Shown piece after piece: positions 13,825-28,100 of a stretch of 64,000 nt of DNA. Under the pieces are notes generated by a model that saw only the letters and a list, made by a program, of their open reading frames with translations, ran no database searches and was not told the origin of the DNA. The DNA is from Ascarosepion bandense (Eukaryota; Mollusca; Cephalopoda; Sepiida; Sepiidae). The stretch spans positions 7,440,501 to 7,504,500 of the forward strand of contig JBBBDQ010001122.1 in the NCBI GenBank assembly GCA_037127315.1, written 5' to 3'. Numbering within the stretch: the first letter of the stretch is position 1; the number at the start of each line of letters is the position of its first letter. The translations under genes and the position numbers were made by a program.

Positions 13825-16800
13825 ACAGACAAGACAGAACTTACAACACAGAGAGGAGGACTTTAGATTGCAATAGTCACCGAAGTAATCAGTCCAAATA
13901 TTACTTGAATGACATGCAAATATTATGCCTTAAATACAACTATTCTTTACTTAAATAGACCATTTCAGATCATTGCCATTCTATCATTGAGAGTGCTGCA
14001 GAGATGTTAGCCACTCTACAACATTTTGATAACAGATATATGATAAATGAAAAGTCTGAATTATTTCCAGATCCTAATATTTGATTTCATTCATGCTGCC
14101 AACATTATTGTCGTAAGTTTTCAGATTTTCTCAAAATACATATTTAATTATTATTAACTTTTAGTTGTATTTGATTTATTTTAATTTTATTTGTTTACTA
14201 CCTAGTAGTAGTAACAGATATAATAGTCTTAAGTATCAATGTTTTAAATGAAGCATAATCAGTTAATAATTTGTGGCAAGTATGTAGCTAGTTTGTGGCT
14301 TGTAACTTAAATATTTAAGTAACTTTAGTATTTAAGTTTGTCTTGTAAGCATTAGGTTCTCCAAGCACTCTTTCCTCATTACATGGCCAAAAATTTTCAA
14401 CTGTCTTTTCTTGATGTTAACTATCAGCTTCCTTTTTCTGTCTATCCTCTCCAAGACTTCATCATTGTTCATGTGTTCATTCCATGGTATCCTCAGCATC
14501 CTTCTGTAGAACCACATCAAGTTTTTCCTTCATCTTTTATAAGATTGTTTAGCATTCACTGCCAGATTGAAGGGCAGGTATCACATAACAATCCAGTACT
14601 TTCTTCTTTGTTTGCAGTGAAATTTTCCCGTCTCTTAATACTCTACTCAGTTTTATACTAGCCTTAAATCTTAATTTCATTGAGGGAGCATTTTTTTTCT
14701 ACATACAACATATGAAAATATGTGTGATACCCTGCCCTCATCAGCTGCCATCCAGGGGAGGTAACACAGTTTTGGTGGCTAAGGCAGTACTGCCACACCT
14801 GCTGCCACCAGCAGCTTTTGCCACTAGACAGGCTATTATTTTTTATTGTAGATATGTCAGTGTCTGTAATCTTTAGTTAGATTTTCTAATGTTGTGTTTA
14901 ATAAAAGTGTTTGCTTTTAATCATTAAACAAAGCACAATGTGTTATCAATGACATGTCATGTAAAATAAAAAGATAGGTTTCACATCGAAAGTAGCAATG
15001 TGTTGCTACTTCCAATATGATTATTATTAATTTGTCTAGTATTTAAGTTTGTAACTTGTTTACTATTTTCTACACTAGTAGATTTTTTTTAATCACTTCA
15101 CCCCAAGCAAGGCAGTACAGCTACTGATGCACAGGGGGCTACATAAGAGTAAAAGTTTAGACAAGAGGAGAGTGAAGTGAAAGATGGATCAGTTACAGTG
15201 GGTGTCAGAAAAAGGGCGAGAGAAGGATGAAAACACAGATATGAAGACAGTTGTGAAGGTAGAGGGAAAAAAAAAACAAGATAGAATAAACAGGGTGATG
15301 TAGAAAGAACTGGAGTCAAGTGAATAAGAGATGGGTATTGACATTGCATTCAAATTCATGACAGTTGCAAAGGCAGCGAGAAAGGAAAAGAACAAGATAG
15401 AACAAAATATACAGGCTGATGTAGAAATAACTGGAGTCAAGTGGATAAGAGATGGGTATTGACATTGTATTCAAATTCCTGGAGGTTGTAGCCATCAGGA
15501 AAGCAAGTGTAGGGAAGGATGTTCCACGGGTGGAAAGTGTGAGAAAAGAAGCTGCTGGAGTAGAACTTAGGGCTGCATTTGGTTGATCTAACTATTAGTG
15601 GGTGGGACCTTGTTGCCAGTCTGGTTGCACAAGTAAATTCTTGAGGAGGGGGCACCAGTGACTTAAGTTTGTCAGAGCATAAGCCATGAATATATTTGTA
15701 GAATAGACAGAGGGAAGCCACATCTCACTGGTGAGAAAGTGGCTGGAGTTGAGCTGCTAAGCTGGGACCTATCATGTTACAGATTCTCCTCTGGAGCTTG
15801 TCGAGAACCCTGAGATGAACAGCAGGGGTGCCTGACCATATATGACAGCAGTATTCTATGCACAGACGGATGGTTAATTTGTATTTGTGCAAGATAGATT
15901 CAGACATAAAAAACTTCTGGCCCAACACAGTGACCCAACCTTCCTAGCAGTGGATTTAGCTATCGACTCAATGTAATGATTCCACTTGAGGTCGGAAGAT
16001 GAGGTAAGGCCGAGGAGGTGCTTTCAGGGAGACTCGCTTAGTCCATGCTTATGGGGGGCAGAAGAGGTTGCCTGTGATGGTTGACAGATAGCAGTTTTGT
16101 TTTAGAAGCATTGAAATTTACAAAGTCTTAATGTTAGATCCTGCTACTGCTGCTGGAAAAAATGTATCAGGTCGATGCAAATGTTTTTGCCGGTTTGTAA
16201 AAGGGGCATTTTAAATCATTGTAATTTATTTTATGCATATTGTTATTACTTCAACATATCACCATGATTAATTTATAACTTTTGGAGGTTAACTATTTGC
16301 CCATTGCTGGAACCCTATCAGGTGCTATTACTCTGGGTCAGTGTGGACCTGAGAACAACAGCAATAAAGTGGTGGTTCCATGCTCCTCACAACCTCCTAA
16401 TCAGAGGCCTTGCTGCCAGATGCAGTTTACCGTCATGCCCAGGACCTGAAATGAGTTATAGGTTAATACTTACCTTACATATACAAATTGTACACTTGTT
16501 AGGACTCCACCGTTCCCCCTCCTTTCTTATTGTGCCATTATGGTAACAATAATGGCACGGACACTGCTCCAGATTCAATAACCTTTCTTCTGCCTGCAGA
16601 AGCTAAAAAGGAAGACACAAAAATATTAATCAGATGACTTTTTTATTTGGTGATATTTTTTTTCCATCAAGAGCTTCAATTTTAAATTTTGGTTTATTCA
16701 CTATTTTGAACTTTCTGCATTTATCTGCCAGATTTTCCAGTTTTACTTTCAATTTTAAATTCATCCCTCAATATGGAAGATTTCTATTTTGTTCCTGGTA

Positions 16801-19071
16801 GTGTGATTGAGAAATGACTTTTGCATCGCAAACCATTTGTTCCTCATTTTCCTTACATTTTTAACATCTGATTAACTTACACACACACACACACACATAC
16901 AATTATGCATGCACACACATGCAAACACACACACATAGACACACACACACATAAACATGCATTTTTTCAATTTAAAACTTATTTTTGTTGGATACTCATA
17001 TTTAAGTAGACACCTCATTTTTTATTAAACAGCATATATGTTGGACTTTTTGCATCCATTATATACTGTGCAGACCCCCATGGATCAACCCATTTTATAG
17101 CTCATCAATAGAAGGTTTAACCAATCAGGAAGCTCAAAATATTCAATGCGACATGTATAAAAGGCGGCCATATTTTTCCGAGTATTGGACATCAAATCCG
17201 ATTCTGGAGAGTGTCTCATTCAAGAGTGATGGTCTTTGACGTTGTTTCATTGAACAGATTACGTGCGGCGAGGATACTCTATATCCATGTACTATGACGG
17301 ACATGGTCAACAGATGCCAAGAGGATGCTAGATATCCAGGAACGTTGTCAACATTACCTTCAATTCCTTACTTTGTGATCATCAGGGACTGTTGTTTCTA
17401 TATAATATACATTCGGGAGACTGATTCTCTATTATAATCAATAGATAAACTGATCCCTGACTTTGTGACCATCATGGACTGTTGTTTCTATATAATATAT
17501 ATTCGGTAGATTGATTCTCTATTATAATCAATAGATAAACTGATCCCTGACTTTGTGACCATTATGGACTGTTGTTACTATATAATATATATTCGGTAGA
17601 TTGATTCTCTATTATAATCAATAGATAAACTGATCCCTGACTTTGTGACCATCAGAGACTGTTGTTTCTATATAATATACATTCGGGAGATTGATTCTCT
17701 ATTATAATCAATACATAAACTGATCCCTGACTTTGTGACCATCAGAGACTGTTGTTTCTATATAATATACATTCGGGAGATTGATTCTCTATTATAATCA
17801 ATACATAAACTGATCCCTGACTTTGTGACCATTATGGACTGTTGTTTCTATATAATATACATTCGGGAGATTGATTCTCTATTATAATCAATACATAAAA
17901 TGATCCCTGACTTTGTGACCATTATGGACTGTTGTTTCTATATAATATACATTCGAGAGATTGATTCTCTATTATAATCAATACATAAACTGATCCCTGA
18001 CTTTGTGACCATTATGGACTGTTGTTTCTATATAATATACATTCGAGAGATTGATTCTCTATTATAATCAATACATAAACTGATCCCTGACTTTGTGACC
18101 ATTATGGACTGTTGTTTCTATATAATATACATTCGGGAGATTGATTCTCTATTATAATCAATACATAAAATGATCCCTGACTTTGTGACCATTATGGACT
18201 GTTGTTTCTATATAATATACATTCGAGAGATTGATTCTCTATTATAATCAATACATAAACTGATCCCTGACTTTGTGACCATTATGGACTGTTGTTTCTA
18301 TATAATATACATTCGGGAGATTGATTCTCTATTATAATCAATACATAAAATGATCCCTGACTTTGTGACCATTATGGACTGTTGTTTCTATATAATATAC
18401 ATTCGAGAGATTGATTCTCTATTATAATCAATACATAAACTGATCCCTGACTTTGTGACCATTATGGACTGTTGTTTCTATATAATATACATTCGAGAGA
18501 TTGATTCTCTATTATAATCAATACATAAACTGATCCCTGACTTTGTGACCATTATGGACTGTTGTTTCTATATAATATACATTCGGGAGATTGATTCTCT
18601 ATTATAATCAATACATAAACTGATCCCTGACTTTGTGACCATTATGGACTGTTGTTTCTATATAATATACATTCGGGAGATTGATTCTCTATTATAATCA
18701 ATACATAAAATGATCCCTGACTTTGTGACCATTATGGACTGTTGTTTCTATATAATATACATTCGAGAGATTGATTCTCTATTATAATCAATACATAAAC
18801 TGATCCCTGACTTTGTGACCATTATGGACTGTTGTTTCTATATAATATACATTCGGTAGATTGATTCTCTATTATAATCAATAGATAAACTGATCCCTGA
18901 CTTTGTGACCATCATGGACTGTTGTTTCTATATAATATACATTCGGGAGATTGATTCTCTATTATAATCAATACATAAATTGATCCCTGTGCTTTATCCA
19001 TAAATTATGGCAAATTTTACCAACAATATACACAAAAAATGTTTATTGCAATAATAAATCTGTGCATTAAT

Positions 19072-19106
<35 letters not shown>

Positions 19107-22100
19107 CTAAATTTAAATCTGGTCATAACACATTACATTGCATTTAAATATATGGTTCTGTTAACATTTTGAGCTCTCACACAGTGTGATGTCATAGAAC
19201 CGCATTACAAATTTACAAACTGTGTCTGCTATTTAGTAACTCTTATTGCTTAGCCTATATAACACAATTTTCGATTCATCACAAACAACCATATCTGCTC
19301 TGAAATGTATCATAATGTCAAGAAATGTAAACATGTTACAGAAAGTAACGAATTTTAACAAAACTTGGTTATAAACAAACGACAATTTGAAATGAATTGT
19401 TTGAACATTATTTTTTATCGATACTTGTATTTAAGTAGATATTCTGTTTTTTAATTAAACAGTATTACATATTTATATCGACAATGAATTGTTTGGCACA
19501 CATTTTCGTAATAAAAATTTATCGTAAATAATCAGGCCAGTAGATATAGATTTGAAGTGCTGGTGGCAGCAGTGGTGGCCTCTCACTATCCCCAACTTCA
19601 ACTGACTGGGAACTCTCTGAAACTGATGGGAACTGTAATTGGTGGTAGTGGTGGCAGAACGAGAACACAAACTCATTTCACCTCCAAGCAGCACTCATGG
19701 GAACTCTCTGGGAACTGTCTGGGAACTGTGGGTAGTGACAGGTTGCGGCAGTAACCAGCTGGCAACTCATTTAATCTCTGGGCGGTGCTGACGGAAACTG
19801 ACTTTAGCTCTTGTGGGCTCTTGTATTTATGGGTGTTCCTTTTTTTACTGGTGTGTTGAGGACTTATAAGGGTTGTTATGCAAATATCCTAAAATTCAAC
19901 CAGTCCTCTTTCTTCTGTTTCATACTTCCAATCATGGATGGTTCTCCCCCTTCTCTTGGGAGGAGCTATCACATGACATCAATCTTCCTTGACGTCTTAC
20001 TTTACTTTATCTCTATTTTGCACTTCCAATTCTGGAAGGTTTTCTCCTCCTCTTTGAGAGAAGTTATTACATGACATCAACCTCTCTCAGGGATATTTAA
20101 GATGGTAATTTTCCCAGTCATTAACAATTGTCTCTTTTTTCTTCTTTAAACAAGATCAACTTAACCTTTGCTTTCTTGCTGAATTTTCATCTGGGGAAAT
20201 ATGAATAAAAATCCCTTTCTTTAATCATTTTGTCTATGCTTTTCAACAAGGTGAGCTTGACATTTAGACCTCTTAATCTTGCCAAGTTCTACCCAAGAAT
20301 CTAGGAAAAATGAAAAAAAATAAAAATTTCTTCCTCGATTGTTTTTTGTCTATGCACTTATTGTCTATGCATTTATGGTCTGTTGCACTTTTGTCTATGC
20401 ACTTATGGTCTGTTGCCCTTATTTCAACAGTGGTTTTGACATTTGACTTCTAATTATATTGCCTGTATTTTGCTGAGTTTCACCAAGAATTTATTAAAAT
20501 AAAATTTTTCTTTCCAATTCTTTTCACCCGCACACAGTGTTAGTCTGTTTCACTTCTTTCAACAAGACCAACTGACAAGTGACCTCTCATAGCCAAGCTA
20601 TTTTTTCTGGGTGACAACAACCAGAATTGCAATTTTATCTCATTTCTATTTAAAACAATTTGCAATCTTGGGAAAACGAATCTCTTCCTGACATACAAAA
20701 CAACATTCTTTTCTTTAACCCTTTCTTGTTCAAATAAATCGAAATGGTTTTAGTTAACTCTTTTTCATCCGTAAAAAAAAAATATTTCATTATCCTGCTT
20801 TCGTTCATATGCCATGTGTTATGTCGTGAGTATGAATAAATAACTCAACAACAGGAATAGGTTAATTGTTGTATTCCGTGAAAATAGTATTTACAAAGGT
20901 TATTAGTATCCAATACAAGAATAAAGGTTAATCGTCTCGACCGTCGTAAGACATAGTATGAGCAATGGGTACTTCCAGGTCGTCACCGGAAGTCTACGAC
21001 TGACTTGTCGATCGGCTGCTTGGCACACTCTCTCCCTACGTAGATGCCACCATTATTTTACATAGTAATGGAATAGTCCATTATAGCCAAATAGGCGCGG
21101 GCGTCCCAACACCATGTTAAATATTGTCATACAGTGCATTGCTTGATGAATTTTATCTTAGCATCAGTTTGGGATATATTTTCTAAGAATAATTACAGGG
21201 ACACCATCAAGTCTGGTGAGGATCTAGTTTTGATTGGATAAAAGTAATCATGTCAATGGAAATTGGAAAAACCAAGAAGATGCAATGATTAATGGGCACT
21301 TACCTTTTTATTTAATTTTTGAATATCTGTTTGCATCTTTTCATACATCTTTTGCAATTGATGGTGTTGTGCACACGTGGGACAGTCTACAAAATACATG
21401 CATTAATATCAGCTTTTGATGGCAACAATAACAACCTTATGCTGATTCATACTATATTTATATCATGTATTATTCATTTGATGAGAAATTTTAAAATGGC
21501 ATTATATGTACAATACTAGTGAAATCTAAGATGTTTCTCTAAAGTTTGCTTAAATTATTATGCTTATGTATATGAATCTTTGATCATTGTGGTGCAGTGG
21601 ATATCAGCTTGAAAGAAATTGGAGAGCCGAGTTTGAATTCCAGTTGAATTCATTGCATTCAGTTCAGTTAAGTGCCGTACATGATACACATTTGGGCGAT
21701 CATGTCTCAAAAGAGACATGACTGACTGGGCAGAAGATTATCCTGCAGTAGGTTAACATTGCTTTCTGTGGTAGACTGGTTGCCGAAGAAGGCTATAGAA
21801 CCCAATCTGTCCTGTTATTTGACTCATAGCTAGAGAGTGATGTATTATATTATTAAGCAGTAATTAATGGGGGATCAGTTTATTACTTCATAACAATAGA
21901 AAACCGATCCTCCACTATATGCCTAGTAGAAGCTTTAATTATGTTTCCAAATAATATATTCAGTCAGTCAGTTAAGTGCCATACGTGATACATGCTTGGG
22001 CAATCATGTCTCTTTTTAGACATGACTGACTGGGCAGAAGATTATCCGGCAGTAAGTTGCCATTGCTTTCTGCAGTAGACTGGTTGCCAGCCAAGGCTAT

Positions 22101-25100
22101 AGAACCCAATCTGTACTATTATTTAACCCATAACTGGCGGGAAAAGACAGATTAATACCTTTCCCAAGGGTATTTGTGCATAAGTGAATGCAAGGAATTA
22201 TACTGGAATTCGAACTCAGCTTCACCGATTTGTTGTTTTCAGTCAATATCCATTGCATCACAATGAACATCCACACTGCAACAAAATCATTGCATTCACT
22301 TATACATAAAAAACCCTGGGAAAGTTATTAATCTGTCTCTTCTTCCTGCAACTGTGGGTTAAATAGCAGAACAAATTGGGTACTCTAGCCTTGATTGGCA
22401 ACCAGTCTACAACAGAAAGTAGTGACAACCTACTGCAGGAAAATCTACCTAGTCAGTCATGTTTTCTGACTATTTCCTGTTTGCTTTCCTGATGGCTACA
22501 ACCTCTAGGAATTTAAATGCAATGTCAATACTCATCTCTTAACCACTTGACTCTAGTTCTTTCCACACCACCCTGTATATTCTTTCCTTTCTCTCTACCT
22601 TTGCAACTGTCATCACACCTGTATTCTCATCCTTCTCTTGCTCCTTTCTAACTTGTTTGTCTTTGTCTTTACTCTTCTCCTATCTAATCCTTTTACTCTT
22701 ATGTAGCCCCCTGCACATCAGTGGCATCACCGCCTTGCTCAAGGTGATACAATTAAAAAAAAATGTATCTTTCGAGACATGATCACCTAAGCGTGTATCT
22801 TGTATGGCATGTAACTGATGCCTATGAAATTTTAAGGGCTGTCTGCATTAAAATTATAACTTTATTTTCATGGGCATAATGGCCGGCTGTTTTGGGGAAA
22901 CATGAAAAAGCAGCTCGACAATAGAACATTGAAGTCTATTTTAACAATGAAGTTGGTGCAAGCATGTTTCAGGATTTTGTTTACATAAGATTTTGAACTC
23001 AAGGACAATACTTAATCACAATATAATTCTGACAACATTGTTATTCATAGCATCATTATTCAGTCTTCAAAGTATTTTCCCATGGATTTCTAAGAGCTCA
23101 TACCAATTTTGAACTAAATTGGGCATTTTATTCCAAAAAATAAAAGGAGAATCATTTCTTGATTCAATGAATTGTTTCAAAAATATTTCCATATCTTCAA
23201 CTCTAATCACTAACTATTCAAAGTACTTGGTTTTAAGTAAAATCATTTATTCTTAAATTTCATAGGCTTTAGTTTGTAGGTAGCTTAATAGGAATTTCAT
23301 TTTGTGCCTGCATTTGGCATGCATTTACCTTCTCATGCACAATTCAATTAACTGTGTGTTCTTAGAATTGCATTCTTCTGGTCCATATAAGAAACATATA
23401 ACCCAACAATAAATCCATCTAGCCTCATTGAGTCTTCACTTCTGGAGCCTCAAATTAATCTCTTGATTCCAATGATTAATATCTATGCTTGTTCTGCTGA
23501 TCAAGTGGATAGTCAAGTGTATACATACAGATATCAACTTTCTTATTCTCCAAGACCTGTTACTTTCAGACTGGAATCACTCTGTTATAAAATTATACAA
23601 AATTTAGCTGAAAGAAGGTATCAAGTTATAGGAAGCTCTAAAAATCACTTAGGTTACTGAATAATGATGCTATGAATTGGCGTGAATAAGATTTTACCAG
23701 AATAATGGAAACTTTTGCATTAACGTATGATGAATTGACAATATTGCTGAGATATATGGCATTAGGTAATAGAACAATTGTCTAAATATGTTGAGGATCG
23801 AATAATAATGCTATGAATTTTATAAATAAATGATTTTATTTTAAATAATCCTTGTAGCTTTTGCATCAGTCTAATATCATGGAATACAAAATTAGCTGAA
23901 AGTTTGTATAAGGTTTGATTGATTCATTTTTGATGGTTTATCAATCCTTGCAAGTTATTTAAAGTTTGAAATATTTGTAGATTGTAAAAAGTTTTTTTTG
24001 ATATAATAACGGTTTAGTAGTAAACTTTTCACTAATTAACCCATAGCTGGGGGAGACGAGGTGGATTCATACATTTCCAAAGATATTTGCATATAAATGA
24101 ATAAAACAAACTCAACTTGAATTGGAACTCAACTCTTTGTTTACCAATTCCATGCCACCATCTGGAGAACCAACTGTATATTCCAAGATTAAAGAAACTG
24201 TTATTCCAAAGTTATTTCTACCAACATTTTTATGGCAACTGTTCTGATGAGCATTTTTTCCTGGTGCCGCAACAACCAGATCTGAAGCATGTCCATTCTT
24301 TTATCGTTGAAATAGTTAAATGTAACCATCACTTCTACTCAAACAGTTTCTTTTCTCACACTTCCTGCCTGTAGGACTCCCTTCCATTTACTTGCTTCCA
24401 TGATAGCTACAGTCTCTAAAGATTTAAGTGCAACATCAACATCTATCTTCTTGAATCCTGTTAATCTTTTATCCTTTCTTCAATACCCACTGTATCCAGT
24501 CTTTTTTCTCACTGTAATGCCCTGAAACCCCTTGAACACTAGTAGCAGTTCCACTTTGTGCTGAAATGATTTAAAAAAGTGGTCATTCATGTAGGTTCTA
24601 ACTAGACTCAATATTGCTTAAGTTTGATGATTATACAAGAGCCAGTGTTTCAATGTGATATGACTGTAAGCCACCCACCCCATAGTTTTGTGGCTTACGG
24701 CCTATCACGTTGAATATACCGGTTCTCGCTCGATCACTGAAGTTAAGCAATGTTGAGCCTAGTCAGTACTTAGATAGGTGACGGCTTGGGAAGACCAGGT
24801 GCTGCAAGCGTATAGTGATGGATGTGCGTTGTGGTGCAGTGGATATCAGCTCGGAATGAGAAATCAGTGAGCCGAGTTCGAATTCCAGTTGAATACCCTG
24901 CATTCACTTAAGCACTGCTACCCTTGGGAAAGGTATTAATCTGTCCCTTCCCTCCAGTTATGGGTTAAATAACAAGGGTAGGGCTTGGGGACCCTGCCCT
25001 TAAAAACAAATCCTAATGAATCTTGATACTTGAAAAGAAAAATGTATTACTAGACACAAAACTTATATAAACAACAATAAATTGTTGAAAGAAAAAGGTA

Positions 25101-28100
25101 TTACCAGCAATAAATAAATAAAGTTTAGTTGGTAAAAAAATGATCTGCTGAGGTTGATTTGCCGTAAAAACAAAACAACCAGCCAATCATAGTTTTGTTT
25201 ATCTGAAAAATGCTAGAAACTAATATCAACCTAAAAATGGTCGACATGGGTCAACCTGTGGTATGTGAGATGACTGTACGAATAAAGACAAAAAAAAATC
25301 TTGTTTTATCAATGCATTAACTCCGATTGATTTTATGAACACAAATATCAATATCATTAATCTTCATCAAATTTATTCATACTATTATCTACACAAAACA
25401 CATTAAAAAAAAGTATTTAATCTAAAATTGTGAGCTTTTTTTTTTTTTTAATCATTTCACCCCGAGCAAGGCGGAAATGCCACTGATGTGCAGAGGGTTA
25501 CATAAATGTAAAAAGATTAATTAGAAAAGAGTGAGGAGTACAAGCTAGTTAGAAAGGAACAATAGAAAGCTGAGAAAGCAGGTGCAATGACAGATACATA
25601 GGTGGAGAGACAGGGAAGGTTATACAGGGGAGGGGAGAGAGCTAGAGGCCAGTGGTTAGTAGATGAGTATTAACTTTGCATTTAAATTTCTGGAGGTTGT
25701 AGCCGTCAGGAAAGCAAGAATACGGGAGTGAGTTCCACAGGCGGGAAGTGCGAGAGAGGAAGCTGCAGGAGTAGAATTGTCGTCTGCATTTGGCTAACCT
25801 GACTGCGAATGGGTGGGACCCAGTTGCCAGTCTGGTTGCACGTTTAAACACCTGTTGAGGAGGCATCAGTGACTTAAGCTCATCCGAGCAGAAGCCATGA
25901 AAGTATTTATAGAAGAGACAGAGGGAGGCCACATTTCGATGATGGGAAAGTGGCTGCAGTCGAGTCGACAAAACCTTTTCCCACTTCATCATACTTCGGT
26001 CCCCTAAAATTGTTTTTGATATCATAGGGTGTTCGGACTCTGAGCAAATCATTATAAAACCCCTAAAATTTATACACACCAAAAATATTAATAAAAACAC
26101 AAAACTGCAAGACATGGAAATAATAAAACAAGTATTATTTAATATCTGGTTATTACGTGGTGTTGGAAAAATAAAAGACAGTAATACTGATTAAATTTTG
26201 TATGTTTCGGACCAAATGTCAATCAAATATGGATCCGAATCCAACAGGAGGATTAGATAAAGAATAAGGAAACTCTATACAGTCTGTTTTTTTTTTATAG
26301 ATGTATGTAATGAGTGTCCAGACAATTCAGTTTGAAAATCCAAAAGTTTTCTGGGGTTTTCTTACCTCAAATTTTTTGGGGTGTTAAAAGATAAATGTAT
26401 CTATTATGGCTTGAAAACAGAAAAAGGAGATGAAATTTTTGTTGATGCATGTGTTAACAACCTGTTCATGTGAATTGCTTGTCTGATAGTGAGAATGTCA
26501 CATATTTGTGTGTGTAGAGGAGAAAGGTGAGATTAAATCTTATTGGTTTAGAAGGAGTGAATTAATGATTATTACAAGCTGAACTTACTTGTATCTTGAT
26601 CTGGACACTGCGCAAGAAAGCCATGAGATTTTGTCACTATTTTGACGTCTTGTAAAGCCCCCTGAAAAAGAAACAAACAAAAAAAGGACCAGGTATTCTT
26701 TGAGAGTTGATTAAAGAATTGGGTTTTACATTAATAAGGAGATCAACTAAACAATTACTTCTTTTTAGACTTGCTAATCTTAAGAAATGTGGTTCTACAG
26801 AAGGATGCTGCGAATATCATGGATCGAGCATGTGAGCAATGATGAGGTCTTAGAAATGATGGAAACAAAAAAGAAAATTAATACTGAGCATCAGGAAGAG
26901 ACAGCTGAAGTTCCTGGGACATGCAAGGAGGAACTAGGGGTTGTAGTATCTGATACTAACAGGCCAGATAGAGGGAAAAAGAGACAGGGGAAAGCAATGG
27001 ATAACATATTTGAAGGACCAAATCAGGTGGATGATGGAACAAGGGTTGCATGGTGTAACAGGAGAAGTTGTGCTCAGAGGCACAAGGAATAGGGAAATGT
27101 GGAAGGCCATGAGCGCCTACATTCTGAAGGGACAGAGCACATAGAAGAAGAAATTTCAATACCTAAGAATCTTAAGGTATTAATCCATGTCTTTCCTTCA
27201 GTTATGGGTTAAATAATAGGAAAGATTGGGTTCTATAGCCTTGGCTGGCAACCAGTCTACCACAGAAAGCAATGACAATCTACTACGGGATAATCTTCTG
27301 CTCAGTCAGTCATGTCTCTTTTGAGACCTGATCACCTAAAACGTGTATCACGTATGGCACTTAACTGACTGACTGAATATAATAGTTTGAAACATGATTA
27401 AGGCTTCTACTGGACATAAAGTGGGGGATCGCTTTTCTATTGTTATGAAGTTATAAACTGATCCCCCACTAATTACTACATGATAATATAATACATCTCT
27501 TCTCCCTCTAGCTATAAGTCAATTAACAGTACAGATTGGGTTCTATAGCCTTGACTGGCAACCAGTCTACCACAGAAAGCAATGGCAACCTACTGCGGGA
27601 TAATCTTCTGCCAAGTCAGTCATGTCTCTTTCGTATGGCACTTAACTGACTAACTGAATCTTATCTGAACGTGTGTTGTAGTGCAGTGGATATTAGCTCA
27701 GAATGAGAAATCAGATAACCGAGTTCAAATTCCGTTTGAATTCTTTGCATTCACTTACACACAAATACACTTGGGAAAGGTATTATTCCATCTCTTCTTT
27801 TCTGCTATGGGTTAAATACCAGAATTGATTGGGTTCTGTAGCCTTGGTTGGCAACCAGTCTATGGCAGAAAGTAATGGTAACCTATTGCGGAAAAATCTT
27901 CTGGCCAGTCAGTCCTTTCTCTTTTGAGAAGCGTGTATCATGTATGGTCCTTAACTGGCTATATGAATCTTATCTGTACATCAGTTTGTAAAATAATATG
28001 TATAGATTAAATACTGAATGCATATTCATCTTTATATGAAAGTTTAGTGAATGAGGCTATTATATCTTTTCACTATTTGTTATGGGAACTGTGCATTCAT

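Noticed and set aside
17371..18990. Regular repeats resembling a CRISPR array
   Set aside because: The repeats are contiguous 90-bp units without spacers, in eukaryotic intronic DNA; no cas genes exist.
24692..24809. Functional 5S rRNA gene
   Set aside because: Many substitutions, no T-run terminator and direct continuation into a SINE; single copy, not a 5S cluster.
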